Under the pieces are notes generated by a model that saw only the letters and a program-made list of their open reading frames with translations, was not told the DNA's origin and made no database searches. The position numbers and the translations under genes were made by a program. Source: CAZDBA01 sp964503615 (GTDB lineage Bacteria; Planctomycetota; Planctomycetia; Pirellulales; Pirellulaceae). Taken from it: a stretch of 7,441 bases of DNA. Positions 1-5,993 of the stretch are shown here, piece by piece. How positions within the stretch are numbered: position 1 is the first letter of the stretch; the number at the start of each line of letters is the position of its first letter. Location: the NCBI GenBank assembly GCA_964503615.1, contig CAZDBA010000201.1, positions 1-7,441 on the forward strand. Reading direction: 5' to 3'.

Positions 1-47
1 AAACCCGAAGCGTTTAAATGGAAACCCGAAGGCGTTAGCGAGGAAAC
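1..47. repeat. Short dispersed-type repeat, one full and one partial copy
   Basis: A full unit begins at 21 with GAAACCCGAA and continues as GGCGTTAGCGAGGAAAC to 47. A partial, decayed copy (AAACCCGAAGCGTT) occupies 1-14 and is cut by the window edge or by degeneration. The AAACCCGAAG cores start 21 bp apart. The element lies just past the serA stop codon in non-coding DNA. From memory, similar short CCCGAAGCGT-type elements are scattered between genes in Pirellulaceae genomes, but I cannot confirm that here. It shows no transposase, no clear inverted repeat and no target-site duplication. Confidence 0.55.
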
Positions 48-73
48 AGCTTTGCTTACACTCCGCGGACCAT

Positions 74-1738
74 CTACGCCAGCCACTCAGGCAATTCACC
101 TGCCGCAGGCAGCTCGATCAACTTAGTCACAAAAACGTTGCCGTCCTCGCTCATCTTGGCCAACGCAGCGTCGCTGGGATTCGAATCCAGGTTTAAGACC
201 CCAAACGCTTCACCACCGGCAGCGACTCGGCCCACAGCCATTTGCGCGATATTGACCGACTCGCCGGCAAGCACATTTCCGATGCTGGCAATAATGCCGG
301 GAACATCTTTGTGCGAGAACACGAGTAACTTGCCGTCAATAAACGCTTCGATCGGATTGCCTTGCAACAAAACCATCCGCGGCATGTTAGTACCAAACAC
401 GGTTCCCGAAACATTCAAAACTTGATCGCCCGTAACCGCTTTGACCGAAATCAACGATGCAAAAGCGCCCCGAGTTGGACTCGACTGACGCTTGATCTCA
501 ATTCCTCGATCACGACAAGTCGTTTCAGAACTAACGATGTTGACGTCGTCCATTGCGTTTTGCAACAAGCCAGCACAGAATGCCGCGGTGACGATTCGTG
601 TATCCTCACTGGCAATCTCACCGGTACAAGTCAGTTCGCAACTATCGAGAGCGCCTCCCTGCCATTGACTGCAAAACATTCCCAGACGATGCGCGACGTT
701 CAGATAAGGTCGCATACGATCTAGCGTCTTGGGGTCCATCGAAATCGTGTTTACCGCATGCTTGATCTCGGACTTTAACAGGTAGCCAATCAGCAACTCG
801 ACCGCTTCCAATGCGACCTGCTTTTGAGCTTCTGCAGTACTGGCTCCCAAGTGCGGAGTGCACAACGTGTTCGGCATATTGAAAAGCGGGCTGTCCACGC
901 AAGGTTCGTTTGGATAAACATCCAAGGCAACACCGCCCAGATGTCCTGATTCCAGCCCTGCAATCAAAGCCGCTTCGTCGTAGATCCCTCCACGAGCACA
1001 GTTAACCAGTCGAGCGCCCTTCTTGAGCAAGCCGACTTGCTTCTCACCAATCAGCCCCTCTGTTTCGGGCGTAAGCGGAGTGTGAACGGTCAAGTAGTCA
1101 CAGTGCGGCAACATCTCGTCGACCGATTCGTACAACTCGATCCCTAACTCTGCCGCCTTGCTTTTGGGCAGGAACGGATCAAAACCGACGATGTTCATTT
1201 CGAAAGCAGCCGCTTTCTCAGCAACCGTTTGCCCAATTCGGCCCAAGCCCACGACGCCAATCGTTTTATTTCGCAGCTCGCTACCTTGGAACTTTTTACG
1301 ATCCCACTTTCCTTCAGCAAGACTGGCGTAGGCAGGGCCAACGTTTCGAGACAAGCCCAGTATCAACGCCATCGCATGCTCTGCCGTGCTGACCGTGTTT
1401 CCAGTGGGTGTGTTCATCACAACAATTCCCGCACGGGTTGCCGCAGGTTTGTCGATGTTGTCCGTTCCCACTCCAGCGCGAACAATCGCTTTGAGCCGAC
1501 GATTCCCCTCCAACGATTCGCCCAGGATTTTGACACCGCTACGACAAACCGCACCATCAAAATTTTTGAGTGTCGATTTCAGCTCTTCGCCAGCAAGCCC
1601 TACATGGACTTCGTACTCGATTCCCTCAGCCGCATCCAACATGGCGAGACCTTCAGGGGCAATGTTGTCCAGGACAACAACACGTTTTGTTTCAGACATA
1701 GTTTGTGTAGCCGCAGGGTTTTCAACTTGATCAAGCAT
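74..1738 (-). CDS. serA: D-3-phosphoglycerate dehydrogenase (SerA), long ASB/ACT type
   Basis: This enzyme oxidises 3-phosphoglycerate to 3-phosphohydroxypyruvate with NAD+, the first step of serine synthesis, in the cytoplasm. The 554-residue product has the full long-form layout: a split substrate-binding domain, a Rossmann NAD domain with GLGRIG at 164-169, the catalytic set R249 (in NCARGG), E278 and H296 (in TPHLG), an ASB-like domain at about 330-460, and a C-terminal ACT domain at about 474-545 (SHKDVPGIIASIG), the usual site of serine feedback control. The first ATG overlaps the serC stop by 8 bp (ATGCTTGA), which suggests translational coupling. A second ATG at 1699 (residue 14, MSETKRVVVLDN) removes a non-conserved leader and gives 541 residues, closer to the family length, so the true start may be there. 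Neither start has a clear Shine-Dalgarno site. Function is very secure. Confidence 0.96.
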   Translation of the reverse strand: MLDQVENPAATQTMSETKRVVVLDNIAPEGLAMLDAAEGIEYEVHVGLAGEELKSTLKNFDGAVCRSGVKILGESLEGNRRLKAIVRAGVGTDNIDKPAATRAGIVVMNTPTGNTVSTAEHAMALILGLSRNVGPAYASLAEGKWDRKKFQGSELRNKTIGVVGLGRIGQTVAEKAAAFEMNIVGFDPFLPKSKAAELGIELYESVDEMLPHCDYLTVHTPLTPETEGLIGEKQVGLLKKGARLVNCARGGIYDEAALIAGLESGHLGGVALDVYPNEPCVDSPLFNMPNTLCTPHLGASTAEAQKQVALEAVELLIGYLLKSEIKHAVNTISMDPKTLDRMRPYLNVAHRLGMFCSQWQGGALDSCELTCTGEIASEDTRIVTAAFCAGLLQNAMDDVNIVSSETTCRDRGIEIKRQSSPTRGAFASLISVKAVTGDQVLNVSGTVFGTNMPRMVLLQGNPIEAFIDGKLLVFSHKDVPGIIASIGNVLAGESVNIAQMAVGRVAAGGEAFGVLNLDSNPSDAALAKMSEDGNVFVTKLIELPAAGELPEWLA

Positions 1739-2834
1739 TAGTTTTTACAAAATCTTTCATAAAGGAAGCAAGTGTCTCAACGCCCTCAATCGGCATCGCG
1801 TTGTAAATAGAAGCGCGAATACCACCGATCGAGCGATGGCCCTTGAGCGTTGTCATACCATTGACCACAGCTTGATCGACAAACTTCTGGTCCAATTCAC
1901 TGGTAGGCATTTTGAAGACGACATTCATAAGCGAACGACAATCGGGATCGGCGTGCCCCGTGAAAAAGCCATCCGAACCGTCGATCACCTCGTACAACAT
2001 TTTTGACTTTGCCAAATTGTTCTGGTGAATCTTGTCAACTCCGCCCGATTCTTCGATCCATTTGGCGACCAAACCCAAAACGTAAATCGCAAAGGTAGGA
2101 GGTGTGTTGTAACGTGAACCACCTTTTGAGTGTTCTGCATAACTCAGGTAACCGGCTAGTCGATCACCTGAACGCTCCAACAAATCCCGTCGCATGATGA
2201 CTAAAGTGACGCCAGCAACTCCGATATTCTTTTGAGCACACGCGTAGATCAAACCGTACTTGGATACATCGATACTTCGACAGAGAATGTCGGACGATTG
2301 ATCGCACACTAACGGAGCCGATCCGAAGTCGGGCGTTTCAGGGAATTGGACGCCTTGGATCGTTTCGTTGGAGGTGTAATGAACATACGCCGCGCCATCG
2401 GTCAAATTGAGATGGTCTGCTGTTGGCAGGGTCTTGAACTCAGTCGAAGAACCGTCCCAAGCCACGTTGAGCTTGCCAAAATGTGGAACTTCTGCCGCGC
2501 TTTTTTTGCCCCAAGTCCCAGTCACCACATAGTCGGCGGTTTGAACCGAGTCGGTCAAAAAATTCATAGGGATCATGGCGTTCTGGAATCGGCCACCTCC
2601 CTGAAGAAAAAGCACCTCGTAGTCATCCGAGATATTCATCAGCTTTCGCACACGCGAAGTCGCATCCTCAAGGATCGCATCGAAAGCAGGGCTTCGATGG
2701 CTAATCTCCATGACACTACTGCCGACGCCGGGTAGCGACAGTAACTCCGCTTGGATTTGTTCAAGAACAGGAAGGGGCAAGACAGCGGGTCCGGCCGAGA
2801 AATTTAGAGCACGAGAAGTCGATGTAAGTGTCAT
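1731..2834 (-). CDS. serC: Phosphoserine aminotransferase (SerC)
   Basis: SerC converts 3-phosphohydroxypyruvate and glutamate to 3-phosphoserine and 2-oxoglutarate. It is a cytoplasmic PLP enzyme of the class V aminotransferase family, and it may also act in pyridoxal phosphate synthesis in organisms that use the DXP-dependent route. The 367-residue length is normal. Landmarks are NFSAGPAVLP at 11-20, the cofactor-phosphate loop QGGGRFQ at 78-84, the PLP lysine K202 in ACAQKNIG, NTPPTF at 243-248, GHRSIGGIRAS at 332-342 and YNAMP near the end. The ATG at 2832-2834 lies immediately before conserved sequence (ALNFSAGP), so the start is well placed. Upstream is a 271-bp non-coding stretch holding a candidate promoter, a tandem repeat and a hairpin. 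Downstream it overlaps the first serA ATG by 8 bp, making a two-gene serine operon. Confidence 0.96.
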   Translation of the reverse strand: MTLTSTSRALNFSAGPAVLPLPVLEQIQAELLSLPGVGSSVMEISHRSPAFDAILEDATSRVRKLMNISDDYEVLFLQGGGRFQNAMIPMNFLTDSVQTADYVVTGTWGKKSAAEVPHFGKLNVAWDGSSTEFKTLPTADHLNLTDGAAYVHYTSNETIQGVQFPETPDFGSAPLVCDQSSDILCRSIDVSKYGLIYACAQKNIGVAGVTLVIMRRDLLERSGDRLAGYLSYAEHSKGGSRYNTPPTFAIYVLGLVAKWIEESGGVDKIHQNNLAKSKMLYEVIDGSDGFFTGHADPDCRSLMNVVFKMPTSELDQKFVDQAVVNGMTTLKGHRSIGGIRASIYNAMPIEGVETLASFMKDFVKTNA

Positions 2835-2888
2835 CAGCTTTCATAAAGATAAATAAGATGCCGTTGCAGTGGTCGAGATTTTAGCCCT

Positions 2889-2917
2889 CTTAGATTCAAA
2901 AAAGAAGGCTTGGACAA
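2889..2917 (-). promoter_or_regulatory. Candidate sigma-70-like promoter of serC-serA
   Basis: Read on the minus strand, TTGTCC (2912-2917) and TCTAAG (2889-2894) are separated by exactly 17 bp. Each hexamer matches 4 of 6 positions of the -35 and -10 consensus. Initiation would leave a leader of roughly 45-50 nt before the serC ATG at 2834. Placement is sensible, but the match is only moderate and planctomycete promoters are poorly defined. Confidence 0.3.
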
Positions 2918-2960
2918 TCACAATCGAAAAAGATGAAACGATTATTTACCCAACAACTTA

Positions 2961-2982
2961 AAGGGGCATCTAAGGGGTATCT
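2961..2982. repeat. 11-bp tandem repeat upstream of serC
   Basis: Two adjacent copies, AAGGGGCATCT (2961-2971) and AAGGGGTATCT (2972-2982), differ at one base. The 11-bp period is close to one helical turn, so a protein binding both copies would sit on the same DNA face. The repeat lies about 45 bp upstream of the candidate -35 hexamer, a position compatible with an activator site. No regulator can be named. Confidence 0.5.
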
Positions 2983-2998
2983 ATTTTGCTATCGGAAA

Positions 2999-3028
2999 TC
3001 GGCGCAGGCAAAACTGCCTAATTGCCGA
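2999..3028 (-). other. Nested hairpin in the region upstream of serC
   Basis: An outer stem TCGGC (2999-3003) with GCCGA (3024-3028) encloses an inner stem AGGCA (3006-3010) with TGCCT (3015-3019) closed by a 4-nt loop. A small internal loop (2 nt on one side, 4 nt on the other) separates the stems. On the minus strand only TTT follows, too short for a convincing terminator. It could be a backup terminator for the TPR gene, a protein site or chance. Confidence 0.35.
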
Positions 3029-3045
3029 CGCAAAAATCAGAAGGA

Positions 3046-3070
3046 TAAAGAAAGGGGTGGCTTACCACCC
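3046..3070 (-). terminator. Intrinsic terminator of the TPR lipoprotein gene
   Basis: On the minus strand, a perfect GGGTGG / CCACCC stem (3065-3070 with 3055-3060) closes on a 4-nt TAAG loop and is followed by the pyrimidine-rich CTTTCTTTA. It sits about 36 nt past the TAG stop of the TPR gene. The T tract is interrupted by C, so it may be leaky. Confidence 0.6.
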
Positions 3071-3105
3071 TCGACACAACACTATCGGTACCGAACAGTC
3101 CCTAA

Positions 3106-3804
3106 CTATCTGTTCAGAAGACCCGTTGCGGGATTGTTCGTAGTGGCCTGAGCAATTCGAGTTTGCATTTCGCTTATCTTGGTCGCCACGTCAACTTGGC
3201 GTGAATCCAATTGGTAACTACGAAGATAGTTGTCCAAAGCCAAGTTGTACTGCCCTTGCAACTCCCTCACATGCCCCATCGCTTTTAGCGCTCTGATGTT
3301 TGTGCCATCGACCTGGAGTGCGTTTGCGAGCAAGTTGGTTGCTTGAGTCTGATCACCGAACTCTTGATAAAGTCGGGCAAGCTCCACTAACGGCTCACTC
3401 GATTCGGGATGTCGTTGTTGCCAAGTGTTTAGCAAGTCCAAAGCGTCGCTACGTCTGCCGCTCTCAACCAGCAACACAGCTAACGACCGATGCGCGTCAA
3501 CGTGCTGATCGTTTTGAGCGATCGACTGACGCAACAATTGTTCGCCTTGACCAATCCACTGCGTATTTCGAGACTGCTTGCCAAGCGTAAAATAGGTGAC
3601 GCCCATGTTGTAGAGAGCATCCGGATTGTTAGGCTCACGATTCAACGCCTGCTGAAACTGATTGATCGCTTGTGAAAACTGACCGTTAAGAAATGATTCA
3701 CGGCCCAACGTGTTGTGCCGGGTCGCAGACCAATTGCATCCGCATACAAAAAGCGGGCAAATCAAAACCATTGCAACGATTGCTTGTAATTTCGTCAGTT
3801 TCAT
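3106..3804 (-). CDS. TPR-repeat lipoprotein
   Basis: The 232-residue product starts with a signal peptide of lipoprotein type (MKLTKLQAIVAMVLICPLFVCGC) with lipobox VCGC, so residue C23 would be lipidated and the rest would face the periplasm. About five tetratricopeptide repeats follow, for example LGRESFLNGQFSQAINQFQQ, DALYNMGVTYFTLG, AHRSLAVLLVESGRRSDALD, VELARLYQEFGDQTQATNLL and ALKAMGHVRELQGQYNLALD, then a short polar C-terminal tail. TPRs normally serve as protein-binding scaffolds; the partner is unknown. The reading frame is open to an ATG at 3909, but that would add 35 residues ahead of an otherwise normal signal peptide, so I take the ATG at 3804. No strong ribosome site precedes either start. 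The gene is separated from serC by a hairpin terminator, so a link to serine synthesis is not implied. Confidence 0.85.
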   Translation of the reverse strand: MKLTKLQAIVAMVLICPLFVCGCNWSATRHNTLGRESFLNGQFSQAINQFQQALNREPNNPDALYNMGVTYFTLGKQSRNTQWIGQGEQLLRQSIAQNDQHVDAHRSLAVLLVESGRRSDALDLLNTWQQRHPESSEPLVELARLYQEFGDQTQATNLLANALQVDGTNIRALKAMGHVRELQGQYNLALDNYLRSYQLDSRQVDVATKISEMQTRIAQATTNNPATGLLNR

Positions 3805-4114
3805 AAGTTCAACCCGAAGAGCTGGCTGTTTGAGCAAGCGTAATTCTTTCCAAAAGATGTAAGGAATTGCGACGCTTTTAGGTATTTTTGAAAACCTCCG
3901 CAATACCATTCAGAAAAGCTCAAGAAGCAAAGTAACCACGATCCAACGCTGGCAAGCGGTGGCGAAGCTCACAAAACAGAGTGGCGGTACTCAAAGTCCG
4001 TTTAACTATTGAAAAAGCCGCACGATTGACAAAGCAATGTGCGGCTTTTTCCAGGTTATGTGATTAGCTAACGTGAATGCCAGCATTCCCTTTATTCGAT
4101 AGTTCGACAGGGCT
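3805..4114. other. Non-coding gap between TPR and lysine-rich genes
   Basis: This 310-bp stretch contains the strong terminator at 4011-4051 and, between 3805 and about 4000, the presumed promoter and leader of the TPR gene. The only promoter-like pair I see on the minus strand is TTGCGG, 17 bp, TAAAAG, which matches poorly at -35. A 9-bp direct repeat TTTATTCGA occurs at 4091-4099 and again at 4114-4122, the second copy covering the stop codon of the lysine-rich gene. I see no convincing small gene or structured RNA. Confidence 0.5.
4006..4051 (-). terminator. Strong intrinsic terminator of the lysine-rich gene, symmetric on both strands
   Basis: Arms GAAAAAGCCGCAC (4011-4023) and GTGCGGCTTTTTC (4039-4051) pair perfectly over 13 bp. 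An inner ATTG / CAAT pairing past a one-base bulge extends the stem to about 17 bp with a 6-nt loop. Because each arm carries five A or T residues, the RNA from either strand ends in a U tract. It lies about 63 nt past the TAA of the lysine-rich gene, the only gene seen reading into it. Confidence 0.85.
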
Positions 4115-4618
4115 TTATTCGACTGGCTCCAGATCAGAGTCTTCGAATTCGATATCTTCTTCGCTTTTCTCAGCGTTTGTTTGTGAGTCCGGGCTATAAA
4201 GCTCCTGAGGTTCTGCAACCTGACGGTAGCCCAGCTTTGTGAGTACTTCAAGAATCTCACTGCAAGTTGGGAACATACGACCACTGGCTTGCTTATACTC
4301 GTCCAATGCATGCATGAATTCGATCTCTGCGTCTTTGTATTCACGCTCGCAAGTTGTTGGATCAATGTGACGTCGACGGTGGTTCTTGCGACGATCGTTC
4401 TTGACGGGCTTTTCTTCCACGCGACGTCCCGTTTCGTCCAGCTTCTGTAATTCAGCTTTGTCAGCAGTGTCTGCTTTGTCAGCCTTGACCTTGGCCGCAG
4501 GTCGCGATGGCTTTTTCGCCTTTGACTTGGTCGCTTTCGCTTTTGCGGTTTTGGTTGATTTTGACTTGCTGGTCTTAGCTTTCGCTTTAGACGCTTTGGC
4601 TTTGGTCGCTTTGGCCAT
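4115..4618 (-). CDS. Small protein with histone-H1-like Lys/Ala tail and conserved C-terminal block
   Basis: The 167-residue product has three parts. Residues 1-54 form a Lys/Ala/Ser/Thr-rich tail with 19 lysines and spaced KAK/TKAKA units, like the tails of histone H1 and bacterial H1-like proteins; such tails usually bind DNA or RNA non-specifically. A second basic patch, NDRRKNHRRRH, lies at 74-84. Residues 94-134 (EYKDAEIEFMHALDEYKQAS, then GRMFPTCSEILEVLTKLGYR) look like a folded helical block that I recall as recurring in planctomycete proteins of unknown function. Residues 143-167 are acidic (EKSEEDIEFEDSDLEPVE). The ATG at 4618 follows GGGGAA by a few bases, a plausible ribosome site. 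It has its own strong terminator and a 337-bp upstream gap, so it is probably monocistronic. A nucleoid-associated role is an inference from composition only. Confidence 0.85.
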   Translation of the reverse strand: MAKATKAKASKAKAKTSKSKSTKTAKAKATKSKAKKPSRPAAKVKADKADTADKAELQKLDETGRRVEEKPVKNDRRKNHRRRHIDPTTCEREYKDAEIEFMHALDEYKQASGRMFPTCSEILEVLTKLGYRQVAEPQELYSPDSQTNAEKSEEDIEFEDSDLEPVE

Positions 4619-4955
4619 GGAATTCCCCGTTTTCTATTTCAATGCACAGCACGTGTGCGTTCTGTTGACGTGGAAAAATAAGACACGTGAACAGGTCAGG
4701 CATTTGAAAAAGAAAAATAAGGCTGGAGAAACTTTTCCGGCTAGGCAAAGAAGCGGTCTGTACCGGTTGTAGGAACAAGATTCGTTTTAAGTTGAAAACA
4801 CACGCATGAATTGCACCTAGTGGATTCGCCAGAGCTCAATCAGCATGGCTGGCAACCTTGACCACAGATCTACCTACATCCGTGGTTGACTTCCCTCAAG
4901 CATGGGCGCCCGACACAGGCAATTTTGTTTTAGGCCGAGCCCAACTCAATTGGGT
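4619..4955. other. Non-coding gap upstream of the lysine-rich gene
   Basis: This 337-bp stretch separates the metallophosphoesterase stop from the lysine-rich gene start. It holds the spaced ACGTG boxes (4650-4689) and, at its high-coordinate end, a weak hairpin AGCCCAA (4938-4944) with TTGGGTT (4950-4956) that touches the phosphoesterase stop codon and lacks a T tract. A further imperfect inverted pair, ACCAC near 4861-4865 and GTGGT near 4882-4886, is probably chance. I could not find a good -35/-10 pair for the lysine-rich gene, and see no small gene. Confidence 0.5.
4650..4689. promoter_or_regulatory. Three ACGTG boxes at exact 17-bp spacing
   Basis: CACGTG at 4650-4655, GACGTG at 4667-4672 and CACGTG at 4684-4689 start exactly 17 bp apart, at about 32, 49 and 66 bp upstream of the lysine-rich gene ATG. 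The outer two are perfect palindromes. The sequence between boxes is not repeated, so this is not a simple tandem duplication, and the pattern resembles multiple operator sites. The regulator is unknown, and chance cannot be excluded for such short words. Confidence 0.4.
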
Positions 4956-5801
4956 TTAAGCTTTCATCATGCGAAAGACCGTGATCTCTGGTCGGGCACA
5001 GAAGCGGGCTGGGAAAGTATGACCGACACCTCGGTTGACATACATCTTTCGGTTCTGATCCAGCTTAAAGAGCCCCGAAACGTAGTCCCGGTTCTGGACT
5101 GGCACGATTGGAGCTCCCACCAATGGAAACACACATTGTCCGCCATGCGTGTGTCCGCAAAGAATCCAACCTTTGAAACCTCTCCAGATATTCAAGTCGG
5201 CAGTGTCTGGATTGTGAGAAAGCACGATCGAAGGTTTCTCATTCCCAGTATCGAGAATTGCATCACGTGCAGTCTCGACCCGAAACTGTGAACTCCAAAA
5301 GTCCTCCAGCCCCGCCACACGCAGGTCGCCCAACTGGATGGTCGAATCGCGAAGAATATTGATACCCACATCGTTCAAGCGACCTTCGATTCGCCGAGTG
5401 ATCGGTGCTTGAGTGGAGATGTGCGGATAATCATGATTGCCAAGTACTCCAGCGGTTCCGATCAGACCGCGAGGCGCTTTGGAAATAATCCTATCCATAA
5501 GGGCGAAGTGGGCTTTGTCCGCGAAGTCAACAAAATCACCGGTATAGAATACGAAATCCGGTTTAAGACTTTCCACGTACTCGAACTGTCGCAGCAAGTA
5601 GCCTTCGTCTACTCGTGTTCCGATATGCAAATCACTGAGCTGGATGCAGGTCTTGCCAACCAAGCTATCCGGAAGATGAGGGATCGGCATATCGACGTTT
5701 TGATAAGCAATCCAATAGGGCTCGATCTTCCAGGTGTAACCAGCAGTCGCAATTCCACCGGCAATAGTCAACTGAAAAAATCGGCGACGAGTAAGTAACA
5801 T
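4956..5801 (-). CDS. Tat-exported calcineurin-like metallophosphoesterase (YaeI/YkoQ type)
   Basis: The 281-residue product is a two-metal phosphoesterase. All family motifs are present (numbered from this ATG): DLHIG at 57-61, GD at 88-89, GNHD at 121-124, SHNPD at 195-199 and GHTHGG at 216-221, plus the C-terminal RGVG and ARPEI segments typical of the YaeI/YkoQ group, some members of which act on lipid A precursors or other membrane phospho-compounds. The N-terminus TRRRFFQLTIAGGIATAGY is a twin-arginine signal followed by a hydrophobic stretch, so the enzyme is probably folded in the cytoplasm and exported, possibly staying membrane-anchored. The frame is open to a TTG at 5810, but the ATG at 5801 keeps the Tat signal intact and is preferred. 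The substrate cannot be told from sequence. It lies 192 bp downstream of the anti-sigma gene, past a terminator, so it is likely transcribed separately. Confidence 0.9.
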   Translation of the reverse strand: MLLTRRRFFQLTIAGGIATAGYTWKIEPYWIAYQNVDMPIPHLPDSLVGKTCIQLSDLHIGTRVDEGYLLRQFEYVESLKPDFVFYTGDFVDFADKAHFALMDRIISKAPRGLIGTAGVLGNHDYPHISTQAPITRRIEGRLNDVGINILRDSTIQLGDLRVAGLEDFWSSQFRVETARDAILDTGNEKPSIVLSHNPDTADLNIWRGFKGWILCGHTHGGQCVFPLVGAPIVPVQNRDYVSGLFKLDQNRKMYVNRGVGHTFPARFCARPEITVFRMMKA

Positions 5802-5847
5802 GTTCAGCAAAATCTATTAGGGTTTGTCCCACAACTGTCACAGGAAC

Positions 5848-5864
5848 CTTTCGCTCGGCGAAAG
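5848..5864. other. Small perfect hairpin in the metallophosphoesterase leader region
   Basis: CTTTCGC (5848-5854) and GCGAAAG (5858-5864) pair perfectly around a 3-nt TCG loop, about 47 bp upstream of the phosphoesterase ATG. No T tract follows on either strand, so it is not a terminator. It could be a dyad operator, a leader stem or chance. Confidence 0.3.
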
Positions 5865-5951
5865 CGATGCCCCAAGGTGACCAAAGAGTTTTTTTACAGC
5901 CCGTCATCTGGCAACGGGGTGCGGGAAGGCTTTGTTCAAAAACATAGCTTA

Positions 5952-5990
5952 TAAAAAAGCGTTGCCTTTTGAATACGTCGCAACAACGCT
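5952..5990 (-). terminator. Intrinsic terminator of the sigma/anti-sigma operon
   Basis: On the minus strand AGCGTTG (5984-5990) pairs with CAACGCT (5958-5964) and is followed at once by TTTTTAT (5951-5957). An alternative pairing GTTGC / GCAAC tightens the loop from 19 to 14 nt with a 3-nt bulge. It begins only a few bases past the anti-sigma TGA stop (5994), the expected place for an operon terminator. Confidence 0.65.
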
Positions 5991-5993
5991 GCA

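Noticed and set aside
1229..1741. Long plus-strand open frame (170 codons) opposite serA
   Set aside because: It lies wholly antisense to the well-conserved SerA N-terminal half, has a low-complexity, unfamily-like translation, and has no ribosome site.
2933..3151. Possible small plus-strand gene of 72 codons between serC and the TPR gene
   Set aside because: Its translation is basic and unstructured, it spans the hairpin, repeat and terminator, and it has no ribosome site; the region reads better as regulatory DNA.
4006..4365. Minus-strand frame of 119 codons across the lysine-rich gene end and its terminator
   Set aside because: It overlaps the conserved block of the lysine-rich protein out of frame and reads through the strong terminator hairpin.
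4721..4741. Imperfect GCTGGA / TCCGGC hairpin in the gap upstream of the lysine-rich gene
   Set aside because: It needs a G-U pair, is short and has no context that suggests function.
4386..4772. Plus-strand frame encoding a hydrophobic, membrane-like stretch
   Set aside because: The Ala/Leu/Phe-rich translation is the antisense reading of the Lys/Ala codons of the lysine-rich gene (repeated GCTTTN), so the apparent membrane segment is an artefact.
5900..5918. CCCGT / ACGGG inverted repeat near a run of seven T
   Set aside because: The T run precedes the stem on the plus strand, and on the minus strand the stem is followed by A residues, so it cannot be an intrinsic terminator; a 5-bp stem alone is weak.
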